Shown in pieces: positions 1-7,729 of a DNA stretch of 12,721 nt. The notes under the pieces are model-generated. The model saw nothing but the letters and a program-made list of their open reading frames with translations, made no database searches and was not told where the DNA came from. The position numbers and the translations under genes are program-made. The stretch is from Comamonadaceae bacterium (GTDB lineage: Bacteria; Pseudomonadota; Gammaproteobacteria; Burkholderiales; Burkholderiaceae_C): NCBI GenBank assembly GCA_947454695.1, contig CANGMW010000046.1, positions 1-12,721 of the forward strand, read 5' to 3'. Positions within the stretch are counted from its first letter, which is position 1, and each line of letters opens with the position of its first letter.

Positions 1-366
1 AACAGCCGCATCGAAGACATCCGCGAAGCCGCCGCCCTGGTGAAAAAACTGGGTCAAAAAGTGGCCAAAAACGTGCGCTTGGCCATGGTGGTGCCGGGCT
101 CCGGCCTGGTGAAAGAGCAGGCCGAGCGCGAAGGTCTGCACGAAATTTTCAAAGCGGCCGGTTTCGAATGGCGCGAGCCGGGCTGCTCCATGTGTCTGGC
201 CATGAACGCCGACCGGCTGGAGCCGGGTGAGCGCTGTGCGTCGACCAGCAACCGCAACTTTGAGGGCCGTCAGGGTGCGGGTGGCCGCACGCATCTGGTG
301 AGCCCCGCCATGGCTGCCGCCGCTGCAGTGCACGGGCACTTTGTCGATGTTCGCAAATTCGTTTGA
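1..366 (+). CDS. leuC: 3-isopropylmalate dehydratase large subunit, C-terminal part (5' end outside window)
   Basis: This is the last 121 residues of LeuC, the large subunit that with LeuD isomerises 2-isopropylmalate to 3-isopropylmalate in leucine synthesis (cytoplasmic, aconitase family). The frame is open from base 1 and begins NSRIEDIREAA, the remainder of the family motif CTNSRIED, so the first [4Fe-4S] cysteine lies two residues before the window. The other two cluster ligands are visible in the GCSMC motif (bases about 181-195). The following segments SNRNFEGRQG and LVSPAMAAAAAVHG are also typical of the family. The protein ends VDVRKFV and stops with TGA. A downstream GTG in the same frame at base 40 is internal, not a start. 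Downstream are an entericidin-like gene and leuD, which supports the identity. The assignment is very secure; only the 5' end is missing. Confidence 0.96.
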   Translation, partial: NSRIEDIREAAALVKKLGQKVAKNVRLAMVVPGSGLVKEQAEREGLHEIFKAAGFEWREPGCSMCLAMNADRLEPGERCASTSNRNFEGRQGAGGRTHLVSPAMAAAAAVHGHFVDVRKFV

Positions 367-378
367 ACACCGCACTTC

Positions 379-385
379 AAGGAAA
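379..385 (+). promoter_or_regulatory. Shine-Dalgarno of the entericidin-like gene
   Basis: AAGGAAA lies just after leuC. The AGGA core ends 7 nt before the ATG at 391 but only 4 nt before the ATG at 388, so it favours the second of the two tandem ATG codons as the start. Confidence 0.55.
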
Positions 386-390
386 CCATG

Positions 391-519
391 ATGAAACAAC
401 TCACCCTGCTGGCTTGCCTCTTCATTGCCATGACTTTGAGTGCCTGCAACACCGTGCGCGGACTGGGCCAGGACATTGAAAAAGCCGGCGAAAAAATTCA
501 AGAAGCGGTGAAAAAATAA
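391..519 (+). CDS. Entericidin A/B family small lipoprotein
   Basis: This is a 42-residue protein, too short for many gene finders. It has a basic start (MKQ), a hydrophobic segment (residues 4-16) and a lipobox LSAC with the lipidated cysteine at residue 19. The mature peptide begins CNTVRGLGQDIEKAGEKIQ, which matches the family pattern CNTxRGxGxDI. The charged tail is probably a short amphipathic helix. The residue after Cys is Asn rather than Asp, so outer-membrane sorting is expected. In E. coli the EcnA/EcnB pair is described as an antidote/toxin lipoprotein couple; a single gene is present here and its function is unknown. The start could also be the ATG at 388, which adds one Met. Its TAA overlaps the leuD ATG by one base (TAATG), so leuD translation is probably coupled to it. 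Identity as an entericidin-like lipoprotein is firm; toxicity is not implied. Confidence 0.88.
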   Translation: MKQLTLLACLFIAMTLSACNTVRGLGQDIEKAGEKIQEAVKK

Positions 520-1169
520 TGAACAAATTCACAATCCACCAAGGCTTGGTCGCGCCGATGGACCGGGAAAATGTCGACACCGACGCCATCATTCCCAAGC
601 AATTTCTGAAATCGATCCGCAAAACCGGTTTTGGCCCCAACCTGTTTGACGAGTGGCGTTACCTCGATGCGGGCTTTCCGGGTCAGGACCCGGCTTCGCG
701 CCGCCCTAATCCGGACTTTGTGCTGAACCAGCCGCGCTATGCCGGCGCATCCATCCTTTTGGCACGCAAAAATTTCGGCTGCGGCTCTTCGCGCGAACAC
801 GCCCCCTGGGCGCTGGATCAGTATGGCTTTCGCGCCATCATCGCGCCCAGCTACGCCGACATCTTTTTCAACAACAGCTTCAAGAACGGCCTGCTGCCCA
901 TCCAGCTCAGCGAGTCGCAGGTGAGCAGCCTGTTCGATGAAGCTGCGGCCTTCCCCGGCTACCAGCTCACCATCGACCTGGAGCGACAGGTCGTCGTCAA
1001 GCCGCAAGGCGAAGAGTTGCCGTTTGAAGTTCAAGCCTTCCGCAAGTATTGTTTGATCAACGGCCTGGACGACATCGGTCTGACCCTGCGCCACACCGAG
1101 GCGATCCGCACGTTTGAGGCCGAGCGTCTGGCCCAAAAACCCTGGCTGGCCAAAACCACGCTGGCGTGA
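519..1169 (+). CDS. leuD: 3-isopropylmalate dehydratase small subunit
   Basis: LeuD is the swivel-domain subunit that pairs with LeuC in the 2- to 3-isopropylmalate isomerisation step of leucine synthesis. The 216-residue length is usual for the bacterial form. Family motifs are clear: VDTDAIIPKQFL near residues 19-30 and NFGCGSSREHAPWAL around residues 84-98, the substrate-contacting loop. The C-terminal region LINGLDDIGLTLRH (about residues 178-191) is also typical. The start is the ATG that overlaps the preceding stop codon (TAATG). No strong Shine-Dalgarno is visible within the upstream gene's 3' end, which fits translational coupling. leuB follows after 28 nt. The assignment is secure. 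Confidence 0.97.
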   Translation: MNKFTIHQGLVAPMDRENVDTDAIIPKQFLKSIRKTGFGPNLFDEWRYLDAGFPGQDPASRRPNPDFVLNQPRYAGASILLARKNFGCGSSREHAPWALDQYGFRAIIAPSYADIFFNNSFKNGLLPIQLSESQVSSLFDEAAAFPGYQLTIDLERQVVVKPQGEELPFEVQAFRKYCLINGLDDIGLTLRHTEAIRTFEAERLAQKPWLAKTTLA

Positions 1170-1197
1170 ACCCATTTGAGTATTTGAGAAAGTTCCC

Positions 1198-2277
<1,080 letters not shown>

Positions 2278-2281
2278 GTAC

Positions 2282-2287
2282 GAGAGG
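2282..2287 (+). promoter_or_regulatory. Shine-Dalgarno that fixes the asd start
   Basis: GAGAGG is 6 nt before the ATG at 2294. It supports that ATG over an in-frame upstream ATG at 2240, which lies inside leuB and would add 18 residues with no family similarity. Confidence 0.65.
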
Positions 2288-2293
2288 TTTGTG

Positions 2294-3433
2294 ATGAAAA
2301 AAATCGGTAATCGCGTGGGCCTGGTGGGCTGGCGAGGCATGGTGGGCTCGGTCCTGATGGACCGCATGCAGGCAGAGGGCGACTTCGGCATCATCGATCC
2401 CGTGTTTTTCTCAACCTCCAATGCCGGTGGTCAAGCACCCGCCATGGCCAAGAGCGACACGACGCTGCAAGACGCTTTCAACATCGACGCGCTCAAGCGG
2501 TGCGACATCATCATCACCGCACAGGGCGGCGACTACACCACCGAGGTCTTCCCCAAACTGCGCGCAGCCGGCTGGAGCGGCCATTGGATCGACGCGGCCT
2601 CCACGCTGCGCATGAAAGATGACGCCGTCATCATCCTCGACCCGGTGAACATGCCCGTCATCCAAAACGCGCTGGCCCATGGCGGCAACAACTGGGTGGG
2701 CGGCAACTGCACGGTGAGTTGCATGCTCATGGGCGTGGGCGCCTTGTACAAGGCCGGTCTGGTTGAATGGATGAGCACGCAAACCTACCAGGCCGCTTCC
2801 GGCGGTGGTGCGCAGCACATGCGCGAACTGCTCACTCAGTACGGCACGCTCAACGCCGAAGTCAAAGCCCTGCTGGACGACCCCAAGAGTGCCATCTTGG
2901 AAATCGACCGCAAGGTCATCGCCAAACAACGCAGCCTCTCGGGCGCGGAGACCGCCAACTTCGGCGTGCCGCTGGGCGGCTCGCTCATTCCCTGGATCGA
3001 CAAGGACCTGGGCAACGGCATGAGCCGTGAGGAATGGAAAGGCATGGCTGAAACCAACAAGATTTTGGGTCAAGGCGATGGTTTTGGCTCGCCGGCCGTG
3101 CCGGTGGACGGTTTCTGTGTACGCGTAGGCGCCATGCGCTGTCACAGCCAGGCCTTGACCTTCAAGCTGAAAAAAGATGTGCCGGTGGCCGATATCGAGG
3201 CCTTGATTGCGGCGGACAACGAGTGGGTCAAAGTGGTGCCCAACACCCGCGAAGCCACCATACGTGACCTCACGCCCGTGGCGGTGACCGGCACCATGAC
3301 CATTCCGGTGGGTCGTATTCGCAAGCTGGCCATGGGGCCGGAGTATGTGGGCGCCTTCACCATTGGCGACCAGCTGCTGTGGGGGGCTGCTGAACCTCTG
3401 CGCCGCATGCTGCGTATCCTGCTCGAGGCCTGA
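2294..3433 (+). CDS. asd: Aspartate-semialdehyde dehydrogenase
   Basis: Asd reduces aspartyl-4-phosphate with NADPH to aspartate-4-semialdehyde, the branch point to lysine/diaminopimelate, threonine and methionine. At 379 residues it belongs to the longer proteobacterial (E. coli-like) class. The NADPH loop VGWRGMVGSVLMDRM is near the N-terminus. The catalytic cysteine is Cys139 in GGNCTVSCM, and the acid/base histidine is probably His284 in MRCHSQALT. The stretch QAASGGGAQHMRELL is strongly conserved in this class. A second cysteine sits four residues after the catalytic one (CTVSC), where I recall E. coli having CTVSL. The start at 2294 is chosen from the Shine-Dalgarno and the family N-terminus (MKKIGNRVGLVGW). 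The stop is a TGA followed directly by an in-frame TAA. Probably the last gene of the leu-asd transcript. Confidence 0.97.
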   Translation: MKKIGNRVGLVGWRGMVGSVLMDRMQAEGDFGIIDPVFFSTSNAGGQAPAMAKSDTTLQDAFNIDALKRCDIIITAQGGDYTTEVFPKLRAAGWSGHWIDAASTLRMKDDAVIILDPVNMPVIQNALAHGGNNWVGGNCTVSCMLMGVGALYKAGLVEWMSTQTYQAASGGGAQHMRELLTQYGTLNAEVKALLDDPKSAILEIDRKVIAKQRSLSGAETANFGVPLGGSLIPWIDKDLGNGMSREEWKGMAETNKILGQGDGFGSPAVPVDGFCVRVGAMRCHSQALTFKLKKDVPVADIEALIAADNEWVKVVPNTREATIRDLTPVAVTGTMTIPVGRIRKLAMGPEYVGAFTIGDQLLWGAAEPLRRMLRILLEA

Positions 3434-3454
3434 TAAGCGTACCGGGATCAGGCC
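3427..3454 (+). repeat. Hairpin embracing the asd stop codon
   Basis: GGCCTGAT (3427-3434) and ATCAGGCC (3447-3454) are perfect 8-bp inverted arms around a 12-nt loop. The asd TGA stop lies in the left arm. The loop (3435-3446) holds most of the left arm of the next, larger inverted repeat, so the two can interact or compete. Confidence 0.6.
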
Positions 3455-3520
3455 GCAGGCATCGATCCTAGACCTCGAACCTCGCTTCAAGCGCAGTGCG
3501 AGTTCCCGGTACCTTTTTTT
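3439..3520 (+). terminator. Probable long-loop intrinsic terminator after asd
   Basis: GTACCGGGA (3439-3447) pairs perfectly over 9 bp with TCCCGGTAC (3504-3512). One C and then seven T residues (3514-3520) follow. The 56-nt loop could fold on itself through GAACCTCGC (3477-3485) and GCGAGTTC (3498-3505), which share 3504-3505 with the outer stem. The stem plus T-tract fits an intrinsic terminator for the leu-asd unit, but the loop is longer than usual, so efficiency is uncertain. Confidence 0.55.
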
Positions 3521-3551
3521 GCGCTTACAAACTGAAACTCGACGGTTTGTT

Positions 3552-3570
3552 TCTGAGAAGCTTTCTCAGA
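3552..3570. repeat. Palindrome abutting the fimV promoter
   Basis: TCTGAGAA (3552-3559) and TTCTCAGA (3563-3570) are perfect 8-bp arms around the 3-nt centre GCT. The right arm ends exactly where the putative -35 hexamer begins. It could be an operator for a dimeric regulator or an RNA hairpin on read-through transcripts. No T-tract follows, so it does not look like an intrinsic terminator. Confidence 0.5.
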
Positions 3571-3599
3571 TTGTCAGGCTAACATATTGATGTTATGGT
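3571..3599 (+). promoter_or_regulatory. Probable sigma-70 promoter of fimV-truA-trp
   Basis: TTGTCA (3571-3576, 5 of 6 to TTGACA) is followed after exactly 17 nt by TATGGT (3594-3599, 4 of 6 to TATAAT). A TG at 3591-3592 makes it an extended -10 (TGTTATGGT). Transcription would start near 3606, leaving a leader of about 77 nt before fimV. That leader contains a small TGATA/TATCA stem (3632-3636 with 3641-3645). Confidence 0.5.
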
Positions 3600-3669
3600 A
3601 GTTTTCACAGGATCCCAATGTGTGCTGGAATTGATATTTCTATCAGACCACTACAAGGGTCCGTGCAAC

Positions 3670-3675
3670 GGAGAG
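3670..3675 (+). promoter_or_regulatory. Shine-Dalgarno supporting a TTG start for fimV
   Basis: GGAGAG sits 7 nt before the TTG at 3683. In that frame there is no ATG or GTG between the upstream stop at 3632 and the TTG, so this site and the signal peptide together fix the unusual start. Confidence 0.65.
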
Positions 3676-3682
3676 CATTCAA

Positions 3683-6130
3683 TTGAAACTCAAACATCAA
3701 AAATGGCGTAAGTCCTCACTAGCCCTGGCAACGGGCGCATTGCTGTATGCGTGGAGCTTGTCCGCAGCGGCCTTGTCATTGGGGCAGATGAATGTGCAGT
3801 CCGCTTTGGGGGAACCCTTGCGTGCTGAAATTGACATTCTTGACATCAATGTGGATGAGTCTGCATCGCTCAAAACAGTGGTCGCTCCCCACGAAAGTTT
3901 TGCCAGCTCAGGGCTGGAATACAACGCCGTTCTGTCCACGCTCAAAATTACTTTGCAGCAACGCCCTAATGGGCGGGCTTATCTGAAACTGAGCAGTACA
4001 CGCGCCATCAATGACCCCTACCTGGACCTGATTCTGGAAGCCAGTTGGGCGTCGGGGCGGATCATGCGCGATTACACGCTTTTGTTTGATCCACCGTCAC
4101 TCGCCACTGCACCCGGCAGCATCCCTGTGGTGAGCCCTGTTATCAGCATGCCGCCAGTTATCTCGCCCCAACCCCCAGCAACCTCCGTGGTTTCTGAGAC
4201 CGTACCCGCATCGCCAGAAGTCGCGGCATCTGAGCCTTCGCCCATTCAGAAACAAGACACCCAGCGGACTGACGAGAACAAATCCAAGTCAAAACCCAAG
4301 GCTGTTGCGTCTTCCGCTGAAGAGATAAAAGCGAGTGACGCCAAAGTCGTGACGGTCAAGCATGGGGATACTGCGGCACAAATCGCCATAGCCAACAAGC
4401 CCATGCAAGTCAGTCTGGAGCAAATGCTGGTGGCTATGTTGGCCAACAATCCATCCGCTTTTGTGAAAAACAACATCAACCGCCTGCGAAGCGGCTCAGT
4501 ACTCAATATTCCTGACGAAAATCAAGCTTTATCAGTACCTGCGGAGCAAGCTCGGCAAACTGTCCTCGCTCAAGGCAAAGATTTCAACGCTTTTCGAGCG
4601 CAATTAGCGGCTATTGTCCCGGCTGAACAGACCAACGCCGCCGGCCGAGCGGCATCCGGCTCGATCAGCGCAGCCGTGGTGGAAAAAAAACCTGATGCAA
4701 CCGCGCCTGACAAGTTGACGCTCTCCAAGGGCGACATGAAATCATCCGCCGCTGCCGCGCAAGTCGCCAAAGACCTCGCGCGTCAAGATGCAGCCAAGCA
4801 ATCGCTTGCGCTTGCTAAAAATATCGACCAGCTTGAAAAACTCAGTCAAGCAACGGCCCAAGCCAGTAAATCGACCAGTACATCCAGCACTACCGCCTCC
4901 ACCGCTGCCACCATCGCCCCTACCGTGATTCAAGCCCCGGCGGCCAGCGTGAGCGACAAAGCCGACTCTAAAAACGAGCCCTCCGTCACGCCCGCTGTGG
5001 CCGTCTCAACCCCGGCCCAGAACAAACCCGCAGCACCACAAGCCCCGGCCTCTTCAGACTCTGCCAATACCGAGTCCGACCTGATAGACGAACTCCTTGA
5101 CAACCCCATGATGCCGGTTGCTGCGGGGTTGCTGATGGTGTTGCTGGCAGGTCTGGGCTTTTACAGGTTCAACCACCGACGCAAAGGCGGGGGGGACAGC
5201 TCCTACCTAGCCAGTCAACTGCAACCTGATTCATTCTTTGATGCGAGCGGGGGCAAACGCGTCGACACCAACGACAGCAGCATCAATGGATCATCGATGG
5301 TGTACTCGCCTAGTCAGCTTGACGCAGCCGATGATGTTGACCCCATTGCCGAAGCTGATGTCTACCTTGCTTACGGACGCGATTTGCAAGCCGAAGAAAT
5401 TCTCAAAGAAGCCCTGCATACCCAGTCAAACCGGGTCGCCATTCATCAGAAACTCTGTGAAATTTATGCCAAACGGCGTGATCCGCAAAGTTTCGAACAC
5501 ATGGCGCAGCTCGCCATGAACCTGACGCAAAAAGCGGGACCTGAATGGGCTCAGATTTGTGAATTAGGCAAAGCCCTTGATGCTGCCAACCCCTTGTACC
5601 AACCCAGTGTTGGCCAGCCAGCACAAGGTTTTAACTCGGGAACCGCCGCCACCCACACTGCGGACACTCGCCATTACGCAGCCAGTTCGACAAGTGAATT
5701 CGATCCAGCACGGCCCCGTGCCGCCGCCATTGATCTGGACCTCGATCTGGACTTCGCGGTTGATGCACCGGCTCCAACACAGCGAGCTTCCCAAGCCAGC
5801 GATCATCAACACACCGATCGCCCTGCCGTTCAGCCGGAAATTGCATCCCCAAAACCTGAGCCGGATTATTTTGCTGGGGGTGGTGCATCTTTGCAAGCTT
5901 CTGGCCTGATGGAATTTGACATGGGCTCACTTTCCCTGGACTTGAATGCAGCGCCTGACCAACCCTTGATCAGCCAAGATGACCCCATGGCGACCAAACT
6001 GGCCCTGGCGGAAGAGTTTCGCGCTATCGGAAATGTCGAGGGCGCGCGTGAATTGATTCATGAAATTTTGGCCAACGCCTCCGGCGACATGAAATCCAAA
6101 GCGCAAAACGTTCTCAACCGCTTAGGCTGA
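3683..6130 (+). CDS. fimV: FimV/HubP-family inner-membrane peptidoglycan-binding protein
   Basis: This 815-residue protein has the full FimV layout. A signal peptide occupies residues 1-30 (basic start, hydrophobic core, SAAA then LSLG). The family's N-terminal periplasmic domain follows (LSLGQMNVQSALGEPLRAE, about 31-140). Next are a Pro/Ser/Ala-rich linker, a LysM-like domain (about 222-275, from VTVKHGDTAAQIA to SGSVLNIPD), a long Ala/Ser/Thr-rich stretch, one membrane segment (about 476-498), and a cytoplasmic part. The latter carries a TPR-like unit (EADVYLAYGRDLQAEEIL, about 555-625), an acidic DLDLDLDF patch, and the conserved C-terminal motif (KLALAEEFRAIGNVEGARELI, about 770-815). 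FimV and its relative HubP organise the cell pole and support type IV pili and twitching in Pseudomonas. The TTG start is dictated by the Shine-Dalgarno and signal peptide. The asd-fimV-truA order matches Pseudomonas. The family call is firm; the role here is inferred. Confidence 0.93.
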   Translation: MKLKHQKWRKSSLALATGALLYAWSLSAAALSLGQMNVQSALGEPLRAEIDILDINVDESASLKTVVAPHESFASSGLEYNAVLSTLKITLQQRPNGRAYLKLSSTRAINDPYLDLILEASWASGRIMRDYTLLFDPPSLATAPGSIPVVSPVISMPPVISPQPPATSVVSETVPASPEVAASEPSPIQKQDTQRTDENKSKSKPKAVASSAEEIKASDAKVVTVKHGDTAAQIAIANKPMQVSLEQMLVAMLANNPSAFVKNNINRLRSGSVLNIPDENQALSVPAEQARQTVLAQGKDFNAFRAQLAAIVPAEQTNAAGRAASGSISAAVVEKKPDATAPDKLTLSKGDMKSSAAAAQVAKDLARQDAAKQSLALAKNIDQLEKLSQATAQASKSTSTSSTTASTAATIAPTVIQAPAASVSDKADSKNEPSVTPAVAVSTPAQNKPAAPQAPASSDSANTESDLIDELLDNPMMPVAAGLLMVLLAGLGFYRFNHRRKGGGDSSYLASQLQPDSFFDASGGKRVDTNDSSINGSSMVYSPSQLDAADDVDPIAEADVYLAYGRDLQAEEILKEALHTQSNRVAIHQKLCEIYAKRRDPQSFEHMAQLAMNLTQKAGPEWAQICELGKALDAANPLYQPSVGQPAQGFNSGTAATHTADTRHYAASSTSEFDPARPRAAAIDLDLDLDFAVDAPAPTQRASQASDHQHTDRPAVQPEIASPKPEPDYFAGGGASLQASGLMEFDMGSLSLDLNAAPDQPLISQDDPMATKLALAEEFRAIGNVEGARELIHEILANASGDMKSKAQNVLNRLG

Positions 6131-6144
6131 GGACTTTCGATTCC

Positions 6145-6942
6145 ATGTCCAGCCAAGTGAGGGTGGCCCTCGGTATCAGCTACAACGGCCAGCCTTATGA
6201 GGGTTGGCAAAGCCAGTTGTCGGGCAAAACAGTTCAAGATCACCTCGAAAAATCTCTGGGTAAATTTTGCGATCGCGATCGCGTGACCACCTTGTGCGCA
6301 GGTCGAACCGATGCGGGCGTACACGGTCTCATGCAGGTGGTGCATTTCGACACCGAATTGGATCGCACGCCCTACGCGTGGATTCGTGGCACCAATTCTT
6401 TTTTACCCAAAGACATCGCGGTGCAATGGGCGCAAGTCGTGCCCTCATCGTTCCATTGCCGTGCCAGTGCAACAAGTCGACGTTACGCTTATGTTCTTCT
6501 AGAGTCCCCCGTTCGTCCCAGTGTGGATGCAGGACGCGTGGGCTGGTCGTTCAACCCTTTAGACATGGATGCCATGCGACAAGCGGCGGCTTATTTGGTG
6601 GGAGAGCATGATTTCACCTCATTCCGAGCCTCAGCCTGCCAAGCCCTCTCACCCATCAAACAGGTGATGCGCATCGATATTCAGCGCCGAGGCGCGTATT
6701 GGCGATTTGAGTTTGAGGCCAATTCGTTTCTGCACCACATGATCCGCAACATCATGGGGTGCCTGCTTGCCGTGGGACAAGGCAAACAATCGCCCGCTTG
6801 GGTGTTAGACGTGCTCGCGGCCAAAAGTCGTGATGCCGCCGCACCCACCTTTTCTCCCGATGGTCTGTACTTTTTGGGGCCCCGCTATGCGGATCATTGG
6901 GGCCTTCCGGATCGCACACCCGCTTATGATGTGCTCCCATGA
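6145..6942 (+). CDS. truA: tRNA pseudouridine(38-40) synthase
   Basis: TruA converts uridines 38, 39 and 40 in the anticodon stem of many tRNAs to pseudouridine. The 265-residue length is normal. The N-terminal ISYNGQPYEGWQSQ and the catalytic motif CAGRTDAGVHGLMQVVHF are diagnostic; the nucleophilic aspartate is Asp56 in RTDAGVH. Further family signatures are SATSRRYAYVLL, GEHDFTSFRAS and NSFLHHMIRNIMGCL. The start codon at 6145 lies 14 nt after fimV; a GAGGA Shine-Dalgarno (6129-6133) overlaps the fimV TGA, so reading of the two genes is probably linked. The 3' end overlaps trpF by 4 nt (ATGA). The assignment is secure. Confidence 0.97.
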   Translation: MSSQVRVALGISYNGQPYEGWQSQLSGKTVQDHLEKSLGKFCDRDRVTTLCAGRTDAGVHGLMQVVHFDTELDRTPYAWIRGTNSFLPKDIAVQWAQVVPSSFHCRASATSRRYAYVLLESPVRPSVDAGRVGWSFNPLDMDAMRQAAAYLVGEHDFTSFRASACQALSPIKQVMRIDIQRRGAYWRFEFEANSFLHHMIRNIMGCLLAVGQGKQSPAWVLDVLAAKSRDAAAPTFSPDGLYFLGPRYADHWGLPDRTPAYDVLP

Positions 6943-7688
6943 GCCCCCCCATCGGATTCCCTCAAACCCACTCGACCAACCGAACACGCATCAAAATCTG
7001 CGGCCTCACCCGCGAACAGGATGTGGACGCAGCCGTTCAAGCGGGGGCCGATGCCCTGGGCTTTGTGCTCTTCAAAGACAGCCCGCGCTATGTGAGCCTT
7101 GAGCGGGCCGCCGTGCTGGCCCGCCGGCTGCCGCCGTTTGTCACGCCGGTACTGCTGTTTGTGAATGAGACGCCCGAGACCATTGCAGCTGCATGCGATC
7201 TCATCCCCTCAGCCACTTTGCAATTTCACGGTGATGAAAGTGCCGCGATTTGCCACCAAAGCGCTCGGCAAGGCCGGCACCCCTACCTGCGTGCAGCGCG
7301 CATTCCCTTGGGCGACGCAGGGGCTGGCTTTGACCTCGTAAAATACGCCCAAGATTACTCACAGGCCACCGCCATCCTGCTCGACGCCCATGTTGAGGGG
7401 TTCGGCGGCGGCGGCAAAGCATTCAATTGGTCACTGCTTCCAACAAACGTCAGCTCTCACCTCGTCTTAGGTGGTGGGCTCAACGCAGCCAACGTCAGCG
7501 ATGGCATCGCCATCGTACGCCCGCGCTGCCTTAGCCTGGCCGTCGATGTGAGCTCCGGGGTTGAAGCCCAAGCTCCAGACGGCTCGGTCCTCAAAGGCAT
7601 CAAAGACGCCGCCAAAATCCAAGCGTTTGTCGCAGCCGTTCGCGTTGCTGACAAGCAGTTCGAGAGTATTGCAACACCTGGCGCGTAA
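6939..7688 (+). CDS. trpF: Phosphoribosylanthranilate isomerase
   Basis: TrpF catalyses the Amadori rearrangement of N-(5-phosphoribosyl)anthranilate to the CdRP intermediate in tryptophan synthesis; it is a single-domain TIM barrel. The 249-residue protein has RIKICGLTREQDV with the catalytic cysteine (Cys21), GADALGFVLFKDSPRYV, LQFHGDES, DAHVEGFGGGGKAFNW with the general-acid aspartate, and the phosphate-binding segments LGGGLNAANV and DVSSGVEAQAPDG. The first 15 residues are a Pro/Thr/Ser-rich extension before the barrel. The chosen ATG overlaps the truA TGA (ATGA), typical of coupled genes. Here it is a free-standing gene, not fused to trpC. trpB follows after 41 nt. The assignment is secure. 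Confidence 0.96.
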   Translation: MSPPIGFPQTHSTNRTRIKICGLTREQDVDAAVQAGADALGFVLFKDSPRYVSLERAAVLARRLPPFVTPVLLFVNETPETIAAACDLIPSATLQFHGDESAAICHQSARQGRHPYLRAARIPLGDAGAGFDLVKYAQDYSQATAILLDAHVEGFGGGGKAFNWSLLPTNVSSHLVLGGGLNAANVSDGIAIVRPRCLSLAVDVSSGVEAQAPDGSVLKGIKDAAKIQAFVAAVRVADKQFESIATPGA

Positions 7689-7729
7689 GGGGCGATTCGT
7701 CCTGAAGCGCCTGTTAACTGGATTTCACC

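Noticed and set aside
2411..3490. Minus-strand open frame opposite asd
   Set aside because: Antisense shadow; its translation has no family features, while the plus strand is clearly asd.
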